From assembly GCF_963676665.1 (NCBI RefSeq), contig NZ_OY781389.1, positions 1 to 64,000 of the forward strand: a stretch of 64,000 bases of DNA, in the 5' to 3' direction. The translations under genes and the position numbers were made by a program. Below are positions 49,962-59,400 of the stretch, piece after piece. The stretch comes from an uncultured Tolumonas sp. (lineage in GTDB: Bacteria > Pseudomonadota > Gammaproteobacteria > Enterobacterales > Aeromonadaceae). The notes under the pieces are model-generated. The model was not told the origin of the DNA. It worked only from the letters and a program-made list of their open reading frames with translations, and ran no database searches. Within the stretch, counting starts at the first letter, position 1. Every line of letters begins with the position of its first letter.

Positions 49962-50834
49962 TTATTTGCCTAATTGCGCCACCAGAAAATCAACCAATAA
50001 CCGGACTTTGGGTGATAGATGCCGATTTTGCGGATATACCACCCAAACCCCGTCATCCGGCAGACGGTGGCTTTCCAGTAAGCTGACCAACGAGCCCTGC
50101 GCGAGTGCGGTTTGCACGTAATAATCCGGTAGTTGCACGATGCCGAGACCTTTTAACGCCGCATCTTTTAATGCCAGTCCGGAATTACAACTCCACGCCG
50201 AACCCACCCGCCAGTTGCGTAATTTGCCGTTTTCCAGAAAACGCCAGTGATCGAGGCTGCCTCCCAAACAACGGTGGTTGGCTAAATCGGCGAGGGTTTG
50301 CGGTGTGCCGTGTGCGACCAGATAGGCCGGCGATGCGCATAAATATTGTGTGCGGCGCGCCAGTTTCCGACACATCAGGCTCGATGAATCGAGCGTGCCA
50401 AGCCGGATCGCCAAATCATAACCTTCCTTTACCAGATCCACCGTTTCATTGGTGAGTTTCAATTCCAGATCGAGTTGCGGATATTGCAGCAGGAAATCAT
50501 TTACCAAGGGGGCGAGGAAATATTCGCCGTAATAGACCGGGGCCGTAATGCGCAGTTTGCCGGTGGGTTTGCCTTCCATCTCCATCACCGCGCGTTCTGC
50601 GGCTTGCATATCGTCGAGTATTTTACGCGCATGCTGGTAATAGACTTCGCCCACTTCGGTCAGGCGTAGTTTGCGGGTAGTACGATAGAGTAATTTTGCG
50701 CCGAGACGATCTTCCAACTGATTTACCTGACGGCTGATATGCGCCACCGAGACTTCCAGTCGTTTCGCGGCTGCCGTGAAACTTTCGGTTTCGACGACGC
50801 ACACAAACTCATTGATGCCATCCCAGATTGTCAT
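49962..50834 (-). CDS. LysR-family regulator next to frmA
   Basis: 290 residues. HTH in ETESFTAAAKRLEVSVAHIS, the CrgA/AaeR-like LysR subgroup, with RTTRKLRLTEVGEVYY following; C-terminal ligand domain. Divergent from frmA-fghA with a 235-base gap, so it is a candidate regulator of formaldehyde detoxification. In many gammaproteobacteria a similar LysR gene precedes frmA, whereas Escherichia coli uses FrmR. Effector unknown. Confidence 0.9.
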   Translation of the reverse strand: MTIWDGINEFVCVVETESFTAAAKRLEVSVAHISRQVNQLEDRLGAKLLYRTTRKLRLTEVGEVYYQHARKILDDMQAAERAVMEMEGKPTGKLRITAPVYYGEYFLAPLVNDFLLQYPQLDLELKLTNETVDLVKEGYDLAIRLGTLDSSSLMCRKLARRTQYLCASPAYLVAHGTPQTLADLANHRCLGGSLDHWRFLENGKLRNWRVGSAWSCNSGLALKDAALKGLGIVQLPDYYVQTALAQGSLVSLLESHRLPDDGVWVVYPQNRHLSPKVRLLVDFLVAQLGK

Positions 50835-50949
50835 TATTACTCTATGGTAAAAATTATTTGCCGTATGCGCTAATTATCAACTGAATTGAGGTGAATACAA
50901 TGAACTATCACTGATTTTCAGCGAGACGGGAAATAACAGCTAAGCCGAC

Positions 50950-51004
50950 TGTACGCGGCATGGACGCCGCGTCCAAGCGTACAAGGATGTATTTACCGCG
51001 TGTC
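50950..51004. repeat. Hairpin element in the lysR-frmA spacer
   Basis: TGTACGC (50950) and GCGTACA (50977) pair as an outer 7-bp stem; GGACG-CCG-CGTCC forms an inner hairpin. The segment is followed by AAGGATGTATTTACCGCG. Such compact hairpins are frequent as dispersed intergenic repeats, but only one copy is visible here. Confidence 0.4.
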
Positions 51005-51030
51005 GGTGTGCTGTTTTTTTTCGTCGATGA

Positions 51031-52194
<1,164 letters not shown>

Positions 52195-52203
52195 GGTGTA
52201 GCC

Positions 52204-53043
52204 ATGAGTACGCTGACCGTTGTACAGGAGCAAAAGTGTTTTGGCGGACGACAAGTCCGCTATCAACACACCTCTGCCGTGCTGAATTGTGAGATGCAGT
52301 TTTCGGTGTTTTTGCCGCCGCAAGCGGCAACCCAAAACGTGCCTGCGTTGTATTGGCTATCGGGTCTAACCTGCAGTGATGAAAACTTTTCTACCAAAGC
52401 GGGTGCGCAGCGTGTTGCCGCCGAGTTAGGCATCGCATTGGTCATCCCCGACACCAGCCCGCGTGGGGAAGGTGTGCCGGATGATGCGGCTTATGATCTC
52501 GGCCTTGGCGCAGGGTTTTATGTGAATGCCACGCAAGCGCCGTGGGCCGCGCATTATCAGATGTATGACTATGTGCTGCATGAGTTGCCTGCGCTGGTGG
52601 AGGCAGAATTGCCATTATCGGATAAACGCGCCATCTGCGGGCATTCGATGGGCGGGCATGGCGCGCTGGTGCTGGCGTTGCGTAACCCGCAGCGCTTTGT
52701 TTCCGTATCCGCCTTTGCACCGATTGCGAACCTGGTCAACTGTCCGTGGGGGCAAAAAGCCTTTACGGCTTATCTGGGGGAAGATCAAACTGCTTGGGTC
52801 GACTACGATGCCAGCTTGTTACTGGCGCAATATCGCGGTGATTTACCTTTGTTGGTTGATCAAGGCGATGCGGATAACTTCCTAAAGGAACAGCTAAAAC
52901 CGCAAGCACTTTACATTGCTGGTATGCAGGCGAAGGCCAATTTGATGCTACGCATGCAACAAGGTTACGACCATAGCTACTATTTCATCGCCAGTTTTAT
53001 CGAAGAGCATCTGCGTTTCCATGCACAATATTTACTGGAATAA
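52204..53043 (+). CDS. fghA: S-formylglutathione hydrolase
   Basis: 279 residues of the esterase D family. Nucleophile Ser is in [35 protein letters not shown] provides the oxyanion region; Asp in [11 protein letters not shown] and His in GYDHSYYFI complete the triad. It hydrolyses S-formylglutathione to formate and glutathione. Co-transcribed with frmA; a hairpin follows. Confidence 0.96.
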   Translation: MSTLTVVQEQKCFGGRQVRYQHTSAVLNCEMQFSVFLPPQAATQNVPALYWLSGLTCSDENFSTKAGAQRVAAELGIALVIPDTSPRGEGVPDDAAYDLGLGAGFYVNATQAPWAAHYQMYDYVLHELPALVEAELPLSDKRAICGHSMGGHGALVLALRNPQRFVSVSAFAPIANLVNCPWGQKAFTAYLGEDQTAWVDYDASLLLAQYRGDLPLLVDQGDADNFLKEQLKPQALYIAGMQAKANLMLRMQQGYDHSYYFIASFIEEHLRFHAQYLLE

Positions 53044-53055
53044 CGGTATAAAAAG

Positions 53056-53078
53056 ACGGCGGGTGAGTCGCCCGCCGT
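53056..53078 (+). terminator. Hairpin after fghA
   Basis: ACGGCGGG and CCCGCCGT form a perfect 8-bp stem around 7 bases, 13 bases after the fghA stop. The T-tract is broken (GTTGCTGTT). Confidence 0.65.
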
Positions 53079-53107
53079 GTTGCTGTTCAACGTTGATTTA
53101 TGGTGTG

Positions 53108-53617
53108 TTATTGCACATCCAGATTGCCACTTTCGGCTAACAGCCGGATCCGCATGATTAAGTCATCATCACTGAACCGATACGCTTCTTTAATGGCGTA
53201 ACCCAGCGGGCTGTCAGCATGATGATCGACCGAGTGTGCGTGATAGATAAAACGCACAAATAAGGCATCCGGGGTCGGTTCTTCGATTTTCATCCGCAAG
53301 ATAAACTCAGCGCCCGTCGTGGCATCGTAGCTTTGGTACTCCACCTGTTCGTTGGCAGTAAAATGCACTTCATCACGGATCTGATAACTGCCGTAATTCA
53401 GGTACCGCTGCATGCCTTGCTCGATATTGCCCTGAATTTCGCTGGTATCTAACCAGGGAATAAATCCTTCCGGCTCGGTGGCGCGCAAGATCAGCCCTTG
53501 CCAAAGCTGGCTGCGGGTCAAAGATGTCACGCGGGTGTCGGTGGCATCGTTGATCTGCACCAGATGTTCAAACGTGAGCGGGTTACCCAGCGGACGTTGT
53601 GTTGTCATAGTGGTCAT
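53108..53617 (-). CDS. DUF1857 (SRPBCC-fold) protein
   Basis: 169 residues from ATG 53617, with GGAGATCGT upstream. FEHLVQINDATDTRVTSLTR, QLWQGLILRATEPEGFIPWL and FVRFIYHAHSVDHHAD fit DUF1857, a START-like fold with a hydrophobic cavity, found mostly in fungi and some proteobacteria. Ligand and function unknown. It is 57 bases downstream of the dioxygenase gene on the same strand and may share its transcript. Confidence 0.8.
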   Translation of the reverse strand: MTTMTTQRPLGNPLTFEHLVQINDATDTRVTSLTRSQLWQGLILRATEPEGFIPWLDTSEIQGNIEQGMQRYLNYGSYQIRDEVHFTANEQVEYQSYDATTGAEFILRMKIEEPTPDALFVRFIYHAHSVDHHADSPLGYAIKEAYRFSDDDLIMRIRLLAESGNLDVQ

Positions 53618-53674
53618 ACGATCTCCTTGGCCGGGGTTTCCGGCACAGCGTTTTTGCCTGTTCGTTATTTATTT

Positions 53675-54484
53675 CTACGCGAGTAACTGAGTTCCAGATC
53701 CAAAAGCAAACAGATCCATGGCCAGCGTACCCAGCGCTACATCTTTATGCAGTCGCAACACCGCTTTGTTATCCGCGGCGCCTAACGCCACAAACAGCGG
53801 TAACAAATGCTCGTCAGTCGGATGTGCCCGACGGGCATGAGGTGCCAACTTGCGATAATCATTGATGGCTTCCACATCATGTTTTTTAATCTTGTCGATC
53901 ATCCAGTCACGGAATTGATCCACATACGGATCGCCAGCTTCCGGTGATTCCTCCGGCTGATCCCAATACAGTTCACCCAGATTATGCGTGAAGCTACCGG
54001 ATGCCAAAATCAGCACACCTTCCGCACTCAGACTTTGTAAAAACTGCCCCAGTGCAAATTGTAATTTCGGTGGCACCGACGGGTTTAACGACAACTGCAC
54101 CACCGGAATATCTGCCTGCGGATAGAGGTAACGCAGTGGCACCCATGCACCATGATCCAGCCCGCGTTGCTCGTCCAGCTTGGCGTCCAAACCGATATTT
54201 TTCAGCATGCTCTGCACTTGTGCCGCCAACTCGGGTGAGCCGGGAGCCGGATATTGCAGGCTATACAGTGCCCGAGGGAAACCACCAAAATCATGGATCG
54301 TCTCTGGCGCTTTGCTGCTGCTCAGTGTGGGCTGATGTGTCAGCCAGTGTGCTGAAATTACTAAGATAGCGTTGGGCTTCGGCAACCGTTCACCGACTTT
54401 CGTCAGCACCGGGCCGGTGGTGCCGGGTTCCAGCGCCAGCATCGGGGAACCGTGCGAAACAAAGAGTGTCGGTAAACGAGTCAT
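53675..54484 (-). CDS. ygiD: DODA-type extradiol dioxygenase (YgiD/LigB-like)
   Basis: 269 residues from ATG 54484, with GAGGAG upstream; an in-frame start at 54583 runs through the promoter region and adds unrelated residues. LPTLFVSHGSPMLALEPG holds the first metal His, LVISAHWLT the second, GLDHGAWVPLRYLYP and LASGSFTHNL further active-site His. Family includes 4,5-DOPA extradiol dioxygenase YgiD. Natural substrate here unknown. Divergent from a LysR gene that probably regulates it. Confidence 0.9.
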   Translation of the reverse strand: MTRLPTLFVSHGSPMLALEPGTTGPVLTKVGERLPKPNAILVISAHWLTHQPTLSSSKAPETIHDFGGFPRALYSLQYPAPGSPELAAQVQSMLKNIGLDAKLDEQRGLDHGAWVPLRYLYPQADIPVVQLSLNPSVPPKLQFALGQFLQSLSAEGVLILASGSFTHNLGELYWDQPEESPEAGDPYVDQFRDWMIDKIKKHDVEAINDYRKLAPHARRAHPTDEHLLPLFVALGAADNKAVLRLHKDVALGTLAMDLFAFGSGTQLLA

Positions 54485-54607
54485 AAGTTGCTCCTCAAAG
54501 AATATTAAATTGTTTGAATCATTCTCAAACGATGGGATTAGCATATTGCTTTCATAATCTGTAAAGAAGATGCTATTCATCAAACTATCTTTGCAGGAAT
54601 TGCAAAC

Positions 54608-55531
54608 ATGGATCGTCTGAAAGCGATTGAGTGTCTGGTCAGTGCCGTTGAGTGCGGTACCTTGTCGAAAGCGGCAGAAAAACTACAAATATCGGTGGCG
54701 GCGGTTTCCCGTGGCGTGTCGGAATTGGAAAGCCATCTTGGTATCCGGTTATTGCAGCGTACGTCGCGCCGTTTAGTGCTGACGGAAGGGGGCAACCATT
54801 TTTATCAGCGCGGTAAACCGCTGTTGCTCGATCTGGAAGAAGCGGAAGCGGAAGCGAGCCAAACCATCGCGCAACCCACGGGGACATTAAAAGTGAATGT
54901 GCCGGTGACGTTTGGTATTCAGCATCTGGCGCCACTGTGGCCGGATTTTTTGCAGCGTTATCCGGAACTCCGGCTTGAACTTTCACTTTCCGACCAAAAA
55001 GTGGATGTGTTGGAAGCTGGTTATGATCTGGTGGTGCGCATTGCTGCGTTGCCTGATTCCTCGCTCATTGCCAGGCGTATTGCCACCACGCATTCGTTGT
55101 TGTGCGCGGCACCTTCTTATCTTGCGCGGGTTGGTTTACCCAATCACCCTGACGAGCTCAGTCAGATGCAGGCGATTGGTTACAGTTATGCCCGCCAGCG
55201 TGATGAGTGGAATTTTCAACATATTCATAGTGGTCAAACGGCTCGTGTCACGGTTCCTACACACATGCAGGTTAATAATGGCGACACCATTCGTCTGGCG
55301 GCATTAAGCGGCATGGGGGTGATTTTGCAACCCAGCTTTCTGGTCGGCGATGATTTAAAAGCTGGCCGTCTGGTGCAGTTGTTACCCGAGTGGCAAGGGC
55401 CCACTTATGGCGTCTATGCTTTATATCCCAGCCGGAAACATCTTTCCGCGAAAGTGAGAGTGCTGGTCGATTACCTGCAACAGGCATTTGGTGCAGCGGC
55501 AGAACAAGACCCCTGGTGCTCACTTGCATAA
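54608..55531 (+). CDS. LysR-family regulator divergent from ygiD
   Basis: 307 residues. HTH: CGTLSKAAEKLQISVAAVSR, then LGIRLLQRTSRRLVLTEGG, and a ligand domain starting GTLKVNVPVTFGIQHL. CrgA-like LysR group. It is divergent from the dioxygenase gene with a 123-base gap. The C-terminus is complete. Likely local regulator of ygiD and the DUF1857 gene (inference). Confidence 0.92.
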   Translation: MDRLKAIECLVSAVECGTLSKAAEKLQISVAAVSRGVSELESHLGIRLLQRTSRRLVLTEGGNHFYQRGKPLLLDLEEAEAEASQTIAQPTGTLKVNVPVTFGIQHLAPLWPDFLQRYPELRLELSLSDQKVDVLEAGYDLVVRIAALPDSSLIARRIATTHSLLCAAPSYLARVGLPNHPDELSQMQAIGYSYARQRDEWNFQHIHSGQTARVTVPTHMQVNNGDTIRLAALSGMGVILQPSFLVGDDLKAGRLVQLLPEWQGPTYGVYALYPSRKHLSAKVRVLVDYLQQAFGAAAEQDPWCSLA

Positions 55532-55597
55532 TGTGAGTGATAACGATAGAGTAACTTTCATTATGCAAGTTACTCTGTGGATCAGGGCAAGGGGAAT

Positions 55598-56143
55598 ATG
55601 CAACACAAGAATATTGGTAGTGCCCAATGCCCGATTGCGCGTAGTCTGGCACAAGTGGGTGAGTGGTGGAGTCTGTTGATCATCCGCGATGCGATGCACG
55701 GGCTTTGCCGGTTTGATGAATTTCAGAAAAGTTTGGATATTGCGCCGAACATGTTAACTCGGCGCTTAAATGCCTTGGTGGAAGCAGAGCTGCTGGATAA
55801 ACAACCCTATTCCACCCGACCGTTACGCTATGAATATAAACTCACCGCCAAAGGGCGGGAGTTAAGCCCAGTGCTATTAACATTACTGACCTGGGGTAAT
55901 AAATATGCTGCGCCGGAAGGGGAATGTATTCAATTAGCCGATACCCGTACGGGCGTCATTGCCCAACCGGTGCTGGTGGATAAAGTCAGTGGTCGCGAGA
56001 TCACCGAGCAAGATTTCATGTTGATAGCGGGGCCGGCGGCTTCCGACACAATGCAGCAGCGTTTGCAGCATTATCAACATCAAAAAATTAAACATGAGCT
56101 GTTCGCAGCGAATACCGCGATAGCGGAGGAGAATCAAAAATGA
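55598..56143 (+). CDS. HxlR-family regulator upstream of fabF-like gene
   Basis: 181 residues from ATG 55598 with AAGGGG upstream; a GTG at 55577 is possible. CPIARSLAQVGEWWSLLIIR and FDEFQKSLDIAPNMLTRRLN form the winged HTH of HxlR proteins, which start with the Cys-containing CP motif that can sense redox or electrophiles. The stop overlaps the ketoacyl synthase start by ATGA, so both are translated together. An extra C-terminal region (about 120-181) is longer than in minimal HxlR proteins. Confidence 0.9.
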   Translation: MQHKNIGSAQCPIARSLAQVGEWWSLLIIRDAMHGLCRFDEFQKSLDIAPNMLTRRLNALVEAELLDKQPYSTRPLRYEYKLTAKGRELSPVLLTLLTWGNKYAAPEGECIQLADTRTGVIAQPVLVDKVSGREITEQDFMLIAGPAASDTMQQRLQHYQHQKIKHELFAANTAIAEENQK

Positions 56144-57414
56144 GTATACGTCGGATTGTTGTGACCGGAATGGGCGCTGTAACGCCACTGGGTTGTGGTG
56201 TTGAAACAGTATGGCAGCGTTTATTGGCTGGCCGTTCTGGCTTACGCCGTTTAGCCGACGACGTCGTGGCTGATCTGCAGGCCAAAGTAGGCGGTGTCGT
56301 GCCTTCCTATCTGGAAGATGCAGACGGTGGATTTAACCCCGATCTGACGGTGCCGGTGAAAGAGCAGAAAAAAATGGATCGGTTTATTCTGTTTGCACTG
56401 GCCGCCGCCAAAGAAGCATTGGCGCAGGCCGGCTGGGTGGCTGAGACACCAGAAGCACAAGAACGCACCGCCACAATCATAGCCTCCGGCATTGGTGGTT
56501 TTCCGGCCATCGCTGAAGCGGTGCGGATCACCGACACCAAGGGGCCACGCCGTCTGTCACCATTCACCATTCCCTCTTTTCTGGTCAACATGGCGGCTGG
56601 GCATGTGTCGATCAATCATGGTTTTAAAGGCCCGTTGGGTGCTCCCGTTACCGCGTGCGCTGCTGGCGTGCAGGCAATTGGTGATGCGGCACGCATGATC
56701 TGTGCTGGCGAAGCCGATATCGCCGTGTGTGGTGGTGCAGAAGCCTGTATCGATCGCGTCAGTTTGGCTGGTTTTGCTGCAGCGCGAGCGCTGTCGTCGG
56801 CATATACCGACAACCCGGAACAGGCGTCTCGCCCATTTGATAGTGGTCGTGATGGGTTTGTGATGGGCGAAGGCGCCGGCATTTTGGTCATTGAAGAGCT
56901 GGAACATGCACTGGCGCGTGGTGCGACACCGATTGTGGAGCTGGTGGGTTATGGCACGAGCGCCGATGCCTATCACATGACTGCGGGCCCGGAAGATGGT
57001 GACGGTGCTAAACGCGCCATGCAGGCTGCTATTCGTCAAGCAGGCATCAATGCCAGCGAGATCCAGCATCTGAATGCCCATGCTACGTCAACGCCAGTGG
57101 GCGATAAAGGCGAACTGGCGGCAATTAAAGCGGTATTTGGCACTGAAAATCGCATTGCAGTGACGTCAACCAAGTCGGCAACCGGCCATCTGTTGGGGGC
57201 CGCTGGTGGTATCGAAGCTATCTTTACTGCATTGGCACTCCGAGACCAAATCGCCCCAGCGACCCGTAATTTTGAACAGCCTGATCCATTTGCCGAAGGG
57301 GTTGATGTCGTGCATGGCGCTGCGCGCCCCATGCCTATTGAATACGCCATTTCCAACGGTTTTGGTTTTGGTGGCGTGAATGCCAGCGTTTTGTTTAAGC
57401 GTTGGCAGGCATAG
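56140..57414 (+). CDS. Beta-ketoacyl-ACP synthase II (FabF-like)
   Basis: 424 residues. Active-site Cys173 in PVTACAAGVQAIGDA; catalytic His in NAHATSTPVGD and in KSATGHLLGAAGG; C-terminal NGFGFGGVNAS. Condenses malonyl-ACP with acyl-ACP during fatty acid elongation. The nucleophile elbow reads ACAAG, against ACATG in housekeeping FabF, and the gene is outside the fabHDG-acpP-fabF cluster, so this is probably a second, specialised synthase. Coupling to an HxlR regulator suggests inducible use. Confidence 0.9.
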   Translation: MSIRRIVVTGMGAVTPLGCGVETVWQRLLAGRSGLRRLADDVVADLQAKVGGVVPSYLEDADGGFNPDLTVPVKEQKKMDRFILFALAAAKEALAQAGWVAETPEAQERTATIIASGIGGFPAIAEAVRITDTKGPRRLSPFTIPSFLVNMAAGHVSINHGFKGPLGAPVTACAAGVQAIGDAARMICAGEADIAVCGGAEACIDRVSLAGFAAARALSSAYTDNPEQASRPFDSGRDGFVMGEGAGILVIEELEHALARGATPIVELVGYGTSADAYHMTAGPEDGDGAKRAMQAAIRQAGINASEIQHLNAHATSTPVGDKGELAAIKAVFGTENRIAVTSTKSATGHLLGAAGGIEAIFTALALRDQIAPATRNFEQPDPFAEGVDVVHGAARPMPIEYAISNGFGFGGVNASVLFKRWQA

Positions 57415-57437
57415 TGTTAGTGATTTAAAAGATCACT

Positions 57438-57474
57438 CGAGCCGATGAATTTCTACCTGTCGGCTCGTTTTACT
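57438..57474 (+). terminator. Terminator after fabF-like gene
   Basis: CGAGCCGA pairs with TCGGCTCG over a 14-base loop and is followed by TTTTACTT. Confidence 0.82.
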
Positions 57475-57667
57475 TCCTTCTTTTATTCGATCCCTTCTTG
57501 CTGTGATCAGCGTCATCCTTTACCCTGTTGCAAACAAAAGCAAGGATAGCTACTGCATCAAAGGAAAGATCTCTCATCTCAGTATCTAGAATCTTTATGC
57601 TATTCCTTAGCTAAAAAATGCATCTGATTTTTTTATTTATATAAATCAATAAAATAGAACTTTACTC

Positions 57668-57703
57668 GCTCTGTGGTAGCTGTAAGCCACTGGCGGTAGC
57701 CAT
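57668..57703 (+). promoter_or_regulatory. JUMPstart/ops element (RfaH recruitment)
   Basis: The stretch contains CTGTGGTAGCTGTAAGCCA and then GGCGGTAG (57692-57699), matching the JUMPstart consensus with its ops core GGCGGTAGC. In enterobacteria ops pauses RNA polymerase and recruits RfaH to make long surface-polysaccharide operons processive. It lies 113 bases before wza. The rest of the 57415-57812 spacer shows only the terminator and AT-rich promoter-like sequence. Confidence 0.8.
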
Positions 57704-57812
57704 ATCTTACGGATTCAAATGTTCACTGTGATATGATCATCATGAATACGGATCCGTTATCTAAGTTGTAATCATTTTTGATATTAATCACAGTCAAAGT
57801 CACGCTGGAACT

Positions 57813-58949
57813 ATGAATAAAAAATTAATTCTTCCTATGCTTACAGCCACAGTCATGTTGAGTGGTTGCACCATCCCCGGATCAAATTTATCTGTGAGCG
57901 GGAAAAACCAAATTATTGAACCTAGTAGTTCTGATACAGATATTGATAAATTAGTTGATGTCTATCCGATGACCCCTCGCTTAATCGATAAACTACGCCC
58001 GGATGTGCCGCAAGCTAAAGTCAACCACACACTGGAATCGGCGCTGCAACATTATGAATATCGTGTCGGGGTTGGTGATGTGCTCAATATTACTGTGTGG
58101 GATCATCCTGAGCTGACTATTCCTGCTGGTTCCTATCGTAGTGCCAGCGATGCCGGTAACTGGGTACACAGCGACGGCAAAATTTTCTATCCGTATATCG
58201 GTCGTGTAAAAGTGACAGGTAAAACAGTGACAGAAATACGGGATGATATTGCTGCTCGTCTGGCTCAATATGTTGAAAGCCCGCAAGTTGATGTTAGTGT
58301 CGCAGCTTTCCGTTCGCAAAAAATCTATGTCACTGGTGAAGTAGACAAACAAGGTGAGTTGCCAATAACTAATGTGCCGCTGACCTTGTTAGATGCGATT
58401 AATCAAGCCGGTGGTTTTTCTGCTAATGCTGACTGGCGTAACGTTGTGCTGACGCATGATGGCAAAGAGAAATCGCTGTCACTACAAAATCTCATGCAAT
58501 ATGGCGATTTAAGCCAGAACAGCTTATTAACTCCCGGCGATATTATTCATGTGCCACGTAACGATGCACTGAAAGTATTTGTCATGGGTGAAGTAACCAA
58601 ACAAAGCACATTAAAAATGGATCGTACCGGCATGACACTGACCGAAGCATTGGGTCAGGCAGAAGGCATGAATCAGCTGACATCTGATGCAACTGGGGTT
58701 TTTGTTATCCGGGCAAATCACGATAAAACCGCAGGCAATAAAAAGTTAGCCAGCATCTATCAGCTGAATGTTAAAGATGCGACGGCACTGGTATTGGGGG
58801 CAGAATTCCAATTACAGCCTTACGACATTGTTTATGTTACCTCTGCCCCTGTGGTGCGCTGGAACAGAGTCATATCACAATTAGTGCCGACCATTACTGG
58901 ATTTAGTGATTTAACTGATGGCGCTTTACGCGTTCGTAACTGGCCGTAA
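57813..58949 (+). CDS. wza: Outer membrane polysaccharide export lipoprotein Wza
   Basis: 378 residues. Lipoprotein signal with lipobox MLSGC (Cys19). PES domain: [20 protein letters not shown], then SLBB domains ([14 protein letters not shown]-like [36 protein letters not shown]). The C-terminus [16 protein letters not shown] is the amphipathic outer-membrane helix of Wza. Forms the octameric exit channel for group 1 capsule or exopolysaccharide. First gene of wza-wzb-wzc-wecA, directly behind the ops element. Confidence 0.95.
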   Translation: MNKKLILPMLTATVMLSGCTIPGSNLSVSGKNQIIEPSSSDTDIDKLVDVYPMTPRLIDKLRPDVPQAKVNHTLESALQHYEYRVGVGDVLNITVWDHPELTIPAGSYRSASDAGNWVHSDGKIFYPYIGRVKVTGKTVTEIRDDIAARLAQYVESPQVDVSVAAFRSQKIYVTGEVDKQGELPITNVPLTLLDAINQAGGFSANADWRNVVLTHDGKEKSLSLQNLMQYGDLSQNSLLTPGDIIHVPRNDALKVFVMGEVTKQSTLKMDRTGMTLTEALGQAEGMNQLTSDATGVFVIRANHDKTAGNKKLASIYQLNVKDATALVLGAEFQLQPYDIVYVTSAPVVRWNRVISQLVPTITGFSDLTDGALRVRNWP

Positions 58950-58954
58950 ATATT

Positions 58955-59389
58955 ATGCGTTTTAATTCAATTCTTGTCGTTTGTGTCGGCAATATCTGCC
59001 GCTCACCTACTGCCGAACGCTTGCTTAAACAAGCGTTACCAGAAAAGAACATTGCCTCTGCAGGTATTTCTGCATTAGTTGGAAATAGTGCTGATGGCAG
59101 TGCTACAGAGGTTGCGCAGGCCCATGCATTATCACTGGAAGGGCATGTTGCGCAGCAATTAACCCGTGATCTTTGTCAGCAATATGATCTGATTCTGGTG
59201 ATGGAACAAAAACACATCGACGCTGTCACGCGTATTGCGCCAGAAGCTCGGGGTAAAACGATGCTTTATGGTCACTGGCTGAAGCGCGATATACCTGATC
59301 CTTACCGACAAAGCCGTGAGGCATTCGAATTTACTTTTGATCTCATAGCCGAAGCCTCGCAGGCATGGGCTCAACGTCTGAACAAATAA
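58955..59389 (+). CDS. wzb: Low molecular weight protein tyrosine phosphatase Wzb
   Basis: 144 residues. CX5R loop VCVGNICRSPTAER (Cys10, Arg16) and the general acid Asp in DIPDPYRQSREAF. Dephosphorylates the Tyr cluster of Wzc and allows cycling of polymer assembly. Gap of 5 bases to wza and 11 bases to wzc. Confidence 0.95.
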   Translation: MRFNSILVVCVGNICRSPTAERLLKQALPEKNIASAGISALVGNSADGSATEVAQAHALSLEGHVAQQLTRDLCQQYDLILVMEQKHIDAVTRIAPEARGKTMLYGHWLKRDIPDPYRQSREAFEFTFDLIAEASQAWAQRLNK

Positions 59390-59400
59390 CAGGTAACAGA

